From: a bacterium
GTDB lineage: Bacteria; Bacillota; Bacilli; Lactobacillales; Streptococcaceae
Direction of reading: 5' to 3'
Assembly (NCBI GenBank): GCA_905221235.1
Contig: CAJNCJ010000028.1
Coordinates: 1 to 8,690, forward strand
Length of the DNA stretch: 8,690 bases
Under the pieces are notes generated by a model. The model worked only from the letters and a program-made list of their open reading frames with translations, had not been told where the DNA came from and made no database searches. Every line of letters starts with the position of its first letter. Within the stretch, counting starts at the first letter, position 1. Below, piece by piece: positions 1 through 7,100 of the stretch. Made by a program: the position numbers and the translations under genes.

Positions 1-1166
1 GCACTTGTTGATGCTGATTCAGAAGCGCTTGTTGATGCTGATTCAGATGCACTTGTTGATGCTGATTCAGAAGCGCTTGTGCTTGCTGATTCTGACGCGC
101 TTGTTGACGCTGATTCTGATGCACTTGTTGATGCTGACTCAGAAGCTGATGTGCTTGCTGATTCTGATGCACTTGTTGATGCTGATTCAGAAGCGCTTGT
201 GCTTGCTGATTCAGAAGCGCTTGTTGACGCTGATTCAGAAGCGCTTGTTGACGCTGATTCTGACGCACTTGTTGATGCTGATTCAGAAGCGCTTGTTGAC
301 GCTGATTCTGACGCACTTGTTGATGCTGACTCAGACGCACTTGTTGATGCTGATTCAGAAGCTGATGTGCTTGCTGATTCTGATGCACTTGTTGATGCTG
401 ATTCAGAAGCGCTTGTGCTTGCTGATTCTGATGCACTTGTTGATGCTGACTCAGAAGCGCTTGTTGACGCTGATTCTGACGCACTTGTTGATGCTGACTC
501 AGAAGCTGATGTGCTTGCTGATTCTGATGCACTTGTTGATGCTGACTCAGATGCCGATGTGCTTGCTGATTGGCTCGCACTTGTTGAAGCTGACTGACTA
601 GCCGATGTGCTTGCTGATTGGCTCGCACTTGTTGATGCTGATTCAGATGCCGATGTGCTTGCTGATGCTGATGCACTTGTTGACGCTGACTCAGATGCCG
701 ATGTGCTTGCTGATTGGCTCGCACTTGTTGAAGCTGATTCAGATGCTGATGTGCTTGCTGATGCTGACGCACTTGTTGAAGCTGACTGACTAGCTGAAGT
801 GCTTGCTGATTGGCTTGCACTTGTCGATGCTGACTGACTAGCTGACGTGCTTGCTGATTGGCTTGCACTTGTTGATGCTGATTCAGATGCTGATGTGCTT
901 GCTGATTGGCTTGCACTTGTTGACGCTGACTCTGACGCACTTGTGCTTGCTGATTGGCTCGCACTTGTTGATGCTGATTCAGAAGCGCTTGTGCTTGCTG
1001 ATTGGCTTGCACTTGTCGATGCTGACTGACTAGCTGATGTGCTTGCTGATTGGCTAGCTGACGTGCTTGCTGATTGACTCGCACTTGTTCTTGCCGACTC
1101 AGACGCACTTGTCGATGCTGATTCAGATGCTGAGGTGCTTGCTGACTCAGATGCAGAGCGAGAGGC
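1..1166 (-). repeat. Serine-rich repeat stalk, 24-bp (8-residue) period SASTSASX
   Basis: From the ASRSASES start (about residue 2509) to the window edge the protein is a strict SASTSASX repeat. The variable residue X falls at 48 positions from base 1146 to base 18, every 24 bases without a slip. I read X as Glu 32 times, Gln 14 times and Ala twice. All 23 units from base 546 down to 18 have Glu; bases 570-1074 are a Gln-rich mixture. The stalk continues past base 1. By family, such stalks are O-glycosylated on Ser/Thr in the cytoplasm and extend the adhesin through the wall. The DNA looks GC-richer than the rest of the gene. Confidence 0.95.
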
Positions 1167-4100
1167 TTGTTCAGACTTACGATCAGAATCCGAAACTGGC
1201 ACTTTCACTTCATTTGTTGTGCCATCTTTATAGGTAATAACTACTGTTACTTTACCATCTGATACAGCACCATTATCTTTAATTGCATAGCTACTAATAC
1301 GATTGTCTTTTTCCGGATTAGAACCCTTCACCGCATCAATAATCTTTTGCTTATCATCTGCTGACGGAGTTGTCGCATTAGTTACTTGAACTGTCGCTGG
1401 CACTTTACCTGGGAATTTTTCACTTAATTTCCCTTGAGCAACCTTAAATACAGTGTCATTATTCGTATTTTCAGAAAAGTCTTTTGTTCGAATCTGACGT
1501 GTCCAAACATTTCTTGCTTCATATGTTTGATCTGCGTTGTATGTACCTTCGATTGTCAACGTAGCTGGATCCGCAGTAGTAGCTGTTATCGGAGTTCCAG
1601 CAGGGGGATTGTTAATCGTTCCACCAGAATTATGAGTAGGTTCTGTCATGTTAGTTTGGACATTACGACCATCCCATACTTCTAGACTACGAACCTTACC
1701 ACTGTTATCCGTGGTTTTCACAACAAATCGATATTTATCCCCAGCGTAAAGTTCATATCCTTGAGCAGAACGTCCTTTTTCGTCAGCAGCATTATTACGA
1801 ACAGCTTTCTTAGGTTGATCAACCCAGTTACCTTTCGCATCTTGAACTTGCAGAACAACTTCTACATTTGGTCTTTCGTTTTCCTTAGTAATTTCTTTAG
1901 TCGTTGATGTGCTAAGGGTCTCTGGATTTCCTTCAGGATTTGTAACAACTTTAGTTTGTGTAGCCGTTACAGTTCCCTTTGGAAGCAAACCGTTAGCATC
2001 TGCTAATTCATCCGCTCCAAATGTGACAGTTGTAGCACCAGCTGGTACCACCTTCGGAGGGAAAGTCTTATCACCGATTGTCAAGGTTACTGTCGCACCT
2101 GGTGCCACATCTGTCACTGTAATACTACGGTTTGGAAGACCACCTGTATTCGTTACTTGATCATCTGCGATTTGTGGTGTTGGTAGGTTGACTTTGATAG
2201 TTACTGGAACTGTTCGACTGTTTCTAGCTGAATCACCTTCTGTAGTACTTTTCGGTAGAGTGACTCTGACATTTCGTGTATAGTAACCCGGAGCCGCAAC
2301 GATGGTATCCGCATCTAGGGCTGTTGTCCCGTCCCATGCAAAATCGACACCATCTGGCATTGGAACAGTCTGAGTAGTCGTCGTACCAGAAGCAGCTGTA
2401 GCAGAGTTAGCCTCCGTACTTGAAACAGCTGTAGCAGTGCCATCAGTAGGATTCGTAGTAAGAACGATATCTGTATTCTTAATGGCATTACCTGGAGTGT
2501 TAATAATATCTGCTAGTGGGCCTGTATTCCCAACTGTTGTTTCATAAACTTTCTTAGCTACTGGATCCACTACTGAGTAGTCAAATGTTGTCGTACTTGT
2601 TAAGGCAGGATCACCATTTGATGCATTACCAAAACGTCCTCTAGAATAGTTCGCAACTGCGGTATAGGTCGTATTGTGGGCTAGAGGTTGGTTATCTGCA
2701 TCACTTACCTTAGTTGTGTGCCATACGTTACTGAAGGTAGTATTAACCTTCTCAGTTTGAATAGCATTTTCATCATTATTCAGCTTGTATTTAAAGGTTA
2801 AGCTTGATAATGAGTAACTACCCGGATTATTCGAGTCATTAAGTTTATTATCATTTACATATAGGTTAGTAAATCCACCAATGTTATTAGCCCAGTTACC
2901 ACCTGTAACTCTATCCGTTCCACTATCTGCTTTAAAGGCGTAGAATTTACCAGTTTTACCATCTCGTGTGAATGTTTCAAGCTTTTTGAGAACTGTATAG
3001 TTGTATTCGATATGAGGGGTAACTGTACCGTCTGGATGCTCAACTTTCAAGTAAGCTGTACGATTTCCAATCTCATTAAAGGTAGGAGCTGTTTCCCAAG
3101 TAACTTTTGTACCTTCTGGTAAATCTTTTCCACCAATTCCACGAACAAAAGTAAGAAGATCCAAACCGTTTACATTTTCATCTTTTACCGCATAGAATCT
3201 ATCTGAAACTTTTTCTACAGCATACTTAACGTTTGGACGAACGAGGTTACTTGTTCCATCCAAGTAGTTGATTGTTACTGATCCATCCTCATTTTGAGTG
3301 TAAGAAGCAATTTGCTTATCCTTTTGTGGGTTTGATGCTTTGATTGCTTCAAATACTTTCGCTTTTTCTTCTGCTGTCAAGTTGTTCACATCTGCAACTT
3401 CAAACTTAGTTGTTGGATCCACACCTTGATGTTTCTCTGACAACTTACCTTGTTTCAGACGGAAGCGGCTACCCTCAGAACGGTTTCCTACTGTATCTTC
3501 TGCGACAATAGCACGAGTAACGTGTTGACCATCGCTATACTGAAGATTTGCATCCACTGTACCAGTTTGTGTAACTGTTGCTGGTGAAGTTGCAGTAGCT
3601 GGTGTAACTGTTGTAATATTATTTGGCGCAGCAGTTCCCCAACTACTATGTAGGACGTTATCTGTTGCTGATGCTGTGTTTGAACCTTGTCTTACGGCAG
3701 TATTCGCAATCTTACCACTGTTATCTGTGAACTTGGTCGTAAAGCGAAGTACATCACCTGCATAGAAAGTATGCGTTGTAAGACCATTTGCATCAGTTGT
3801 TTTAGGAACTGGAGCCCAACTACCATCCTTTTGTTTAACTTCTACAACTGTATCCTGAGCTACTGGCGCTACTGTTTCACGAGTAATCGTTCCAGTTGCT
3901 GTCTCAGAACTCAAGACTGTAGATCTATCCGTTGCTGTTGAAGGCTTGCTTGGGTCGTTTTGAATCGTTACTTCTTGCTTAACTGTAACATTTCCTGTTG
4001 GAAGAAGGCCGTTGTTTGCGTCATAAGCTGCTTTCAATTCAGCAGGACTAAAGGTTACGCTTGTATCGTTAGGTCCAGCTGTTTTCGTAAATGTCTTATC

Positions 4101-7100
4101 ACCAATAGTAAGAGTAACTTTAGCCCCTCCTACAACATTATCAATCTTGATAGATTGATTTGGCAAACCACCTTTTTCAGAAATTGTATTTTCGACAATA
4201 ACTGGTGTTTTTGGTTTAACTTTAACATAGACGCTGACATCACGACTATGGATAACCGTGCTTGAATCAGCAGGCAAGGTCATTCTAATCTTACGCTCAT
4301 AAACATCTGGCCTTGATGCCATGGCATCATTTGGTGTCCAACCATTTATCCATTCAAAACGAGTAGCATCTGGAACTTCTGTTTTACCATCCGTTGGTTG
4401 CAATGCATCCTTAGGTGTTGAAACAATAGTTCCTAAACCATCCAAACTTCCTTGAGTTGTTTCAAAGACACGTTTTGGTTCATACTCATAAACAGCATAA
4501 TCCCATTGCGTTGAACTTGTCAAGGCAGGATTGTCTGCAGTTACTGCACCAAAACGACCATTTGGATAGGTAGCATTCAATGTGTATCTTGTCTTATGTG
4601 TTTGGTTTTCAGGATCTTTACTTTCTGTATGCCAAACCGAACTAAAGGTTGGATTGTCTCCTGTAGACTTACGTTCATTACCCTCATTGTTCAGACGGTA
4701 TGAATATTCCCATTTCATAGGAACGCCATTAAATCCTTTACCATTATCCATAGAAGTGTAGACATAAGTATCTCCACCAATACGGTTATAGTTCTTGAAG
4801 GCATGGAAGTTACCTGTTTGACCGTTATTCGTCTTAGTTTCCAGTTTTGGATAGACTTGGTAAGTGTAGTTCAAGTCTTTTGTTGAACCATCTGGGTAAG
4901 TGATGGTAAGAGCAGCTGCTTTTCCTGAACCAACATCACCTGTCGTTGGTGCTGTTTTCCATGTTACTTTAGCTGTTTCTGGAATAGTACCATTGACGAA
5001 GTCTCTCGGAGTTAAGTTCGCAACAGCTTCATCTTGAACTGCATAGAAGTTACCATTGTTCTTAGTTGTGACATTGTACTTGTCAGCCTGACTTTGAACA
5101 GCGATGGTAATTGTCTTAGTTGAAGTATTGCCACGTTTATCTTTGGCAACGATCTTCACTGTAGAGGTACCTTTAGATGTAGGTGTTCCTGTGATTTTAC
5201 CATTTTCATAGTGCAATCCTGCAGGGAGACCTGTAATCACAACACCATCTGTATCAGCAAGACCAACACCCTCATCGACAACTGACAATGGAATATCCAC
5301 GTGCTCACCTGATGTTGCTGTTGCATTGTTAGCGGTGATTACTGGAGGAACAGTATCTCCTGCCACCTTACGAGCAGTTGAAGGATCACTTGAGTAACCA
5401 TCTGAGGTACGAGTCGTCGAAGTAATGGTTGTATTTGTTGCAATAGCAGCATCTGTAAAGCTTACCTGACCAGTAGTAGGATTGATTGAGACACCTGCAG
5501 GCGTTTCATTTAAGCTCCAGCGACCATTATTTGCTTTTGTGGCTGTCAATGTTTTCGAAGCATTTGTACCTTTTTGTGTATAGGCAATGGTCATCTGATT
5601 GACAGTGTTTTCTGATGCTTTCGGAGCTACTGTTGCGTTACCAAAATCATCCACGGTAATGGCTGGTTTTGTTGGTTTAGCAACCAAGGCAACTTGAATT
5701 TCTTTATCAGCCGCAAAGACTGTACGTGTTTCACTGCTTGTATCCTTAGTCTCTGCTGGGAATTCTGCAATCGCATTGTGGGTCCATTTACCTGGAGCTG
5801 ATAATTGTTTGTCATTACTTACATCATAACGATTGGCATCCTTCCACTTGAAGGTCATACCTCCTGGGAAGTGAACGTCACCTTGTTCTGTACCAGCTGC
5901 AATTCCTGATGTTGCAATATATTGGTGAGCATCTCCTAAAGTATCCCCGACGTTTTTAAACACTTCTCCGTTGGATTCTGTGTTTTTACGAACAACATCA
6001 ACCACACGGTACTTCATGTAACGAGTTGTTTCGGTTGTTCCATCTGATACTTTAACTTCAGCAATATGTGTACCAAGTGCCTGTGTGTTACTTACTGTTC
6101 CATTGATAAGGCGATTTGAATACTTATTGCTTTCTGTTTTACCAGTTTGCTCTGTGAAGTTTCCTGTCGTTACACCAGTTGGAAGACCTGTAACTGTTAA
6201 TTTAGTCAACTTACCTGAGTTATCCCAAGCCTTAACGATTGGGTTAAAGGTAGAGCCACGGTAGACCGTAAAGAGTGGTGCATCTGATTCAGTAGGACGA
6301 GTTTCTGAAAGTGTTTTTCCTTGAACTGTTACATTCGGTGCAATACGGTCACTTACGTTAAACGGTACTGTAACTGTATCTGTCGAACCATCTGGGTAAG
6401 TTACCAAAATATTACGTGTATGTTGACCAGCTGTCCAGTTAGTTGGCTCCGCATCAGCCCAAGCATAAGTTGTCTTCGTTCCTGCAGTTGTACCTGTAGT
6501 TGGGAGACTTGATCTATTAGTGATATAAGTCTCAGGAGCATCGAAACGAACACGGCCGTCCGCTTTAATATCTACGTTTTGTGTTGCAGTTGTCGGTGTG
6601 TACTTCTCTGCTTGCGCACGGTATTCAACTATGATTTTGGCAGCATTGCTATCATTGTTCGTACCATCATCATTTGTCAAACCAACTCGGTCATAACCTG
6701 CTACATAACGTGTCCAAGAACCTGAATTACCTGTATAGGCTTTTCCGACATGACCGGTCAATTTCACAACACTTGGCTGACTAGCTGATGCACTTCCTTC
6801 TTGACCAAGTCTGTTTTGATTTGTTGTGAAATTCATCGCTGTTTGTTTTGAACTGTCAACAATATCACTTGTCTCAAACTTGCCACTTGGTGCTGTTGCA
6901 TTGCCATTATTGTCACGGACTTTGATCTTATCTAGTCGGTCAGTGTTATCCGTCAACTTGATGTCGACATCAATCTCTTCTTCACGATAAACGAGAATCT
7001 TACGAGGATTTGTATCATCTACCTTAGCACCCTTATTGGCTACGATTTTCGTAATCTGTGGTTTTTCGGTATCTGTAAAACGAGATCTTACAGTGTTACT

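Larger units (their letters stand above)
1194..3227 (-). repeat. Long tandem repeat unit B (residues 1822-2499, about 678 aa)
   Basis: This is the second copy of unit A. It starts [19 protein letters not shown] against [18 protein letters not shown] in unit A. It is about 60 residues longer, partly because the aromatic-rich domain is longer and the third module has an insertion. It ends [11 protein letters not shown] directly before the serine-rich stalk. Confidence 0.85.
3228..5081 (-). repeat. Long tandem repeat unit A (residues 1204-1821, about 618 aa)
   Basis: This unit and the next (1194-3227) have the same six modules in the same order: a Rib-like domain, an aromatic-rich domain, a Rib-like segment, an Ig-like domain, a TR-motif domain and a KLSEK module. 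Shared short anchors include FYAV, LTSST or [15 protein letters not shown] (identical in both), DNSGK, and QGKLSEK. The copies are divergent, so the duplication is old or the copies have been under different selection. Confidence 0.85.

Noticed and set aside
5..1033. Long plus-strand open frames over the stalk, coding for [12 protein letters not shown] and [11 protein letters not shown] repeats
   Set aside because: They are antisense shadows of the 24-bp repeat. They have no ribosome site and no natural protein composition, and the minus frame carries a serine-rich stalk that continues the long gene without a break.
1021..1060. Stop-like tga/tag runs (tgactgactag) as a gene end or terminator
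   Set aside because: They are stops only on the plus strand. In the minus frame they read Ala-Ser-Gln-Ser, and no hairpin with a T-run follows.
1..1150. CRISPR array or non-coding satellite from the short regular repeats
   Set aside because: There are no unique spacers, the period of 24 bp is a multiple of three, and variants keep the SASTSASX peptide, so it is a coding repeat.
6492..6506. LPTTG at residues 729-733 as a sortase anchor
   Set aside because: No hydrophobic segment and no basic tail follow. The frame goes on for more than 2,000 residues, so this is a chance match in a loop.
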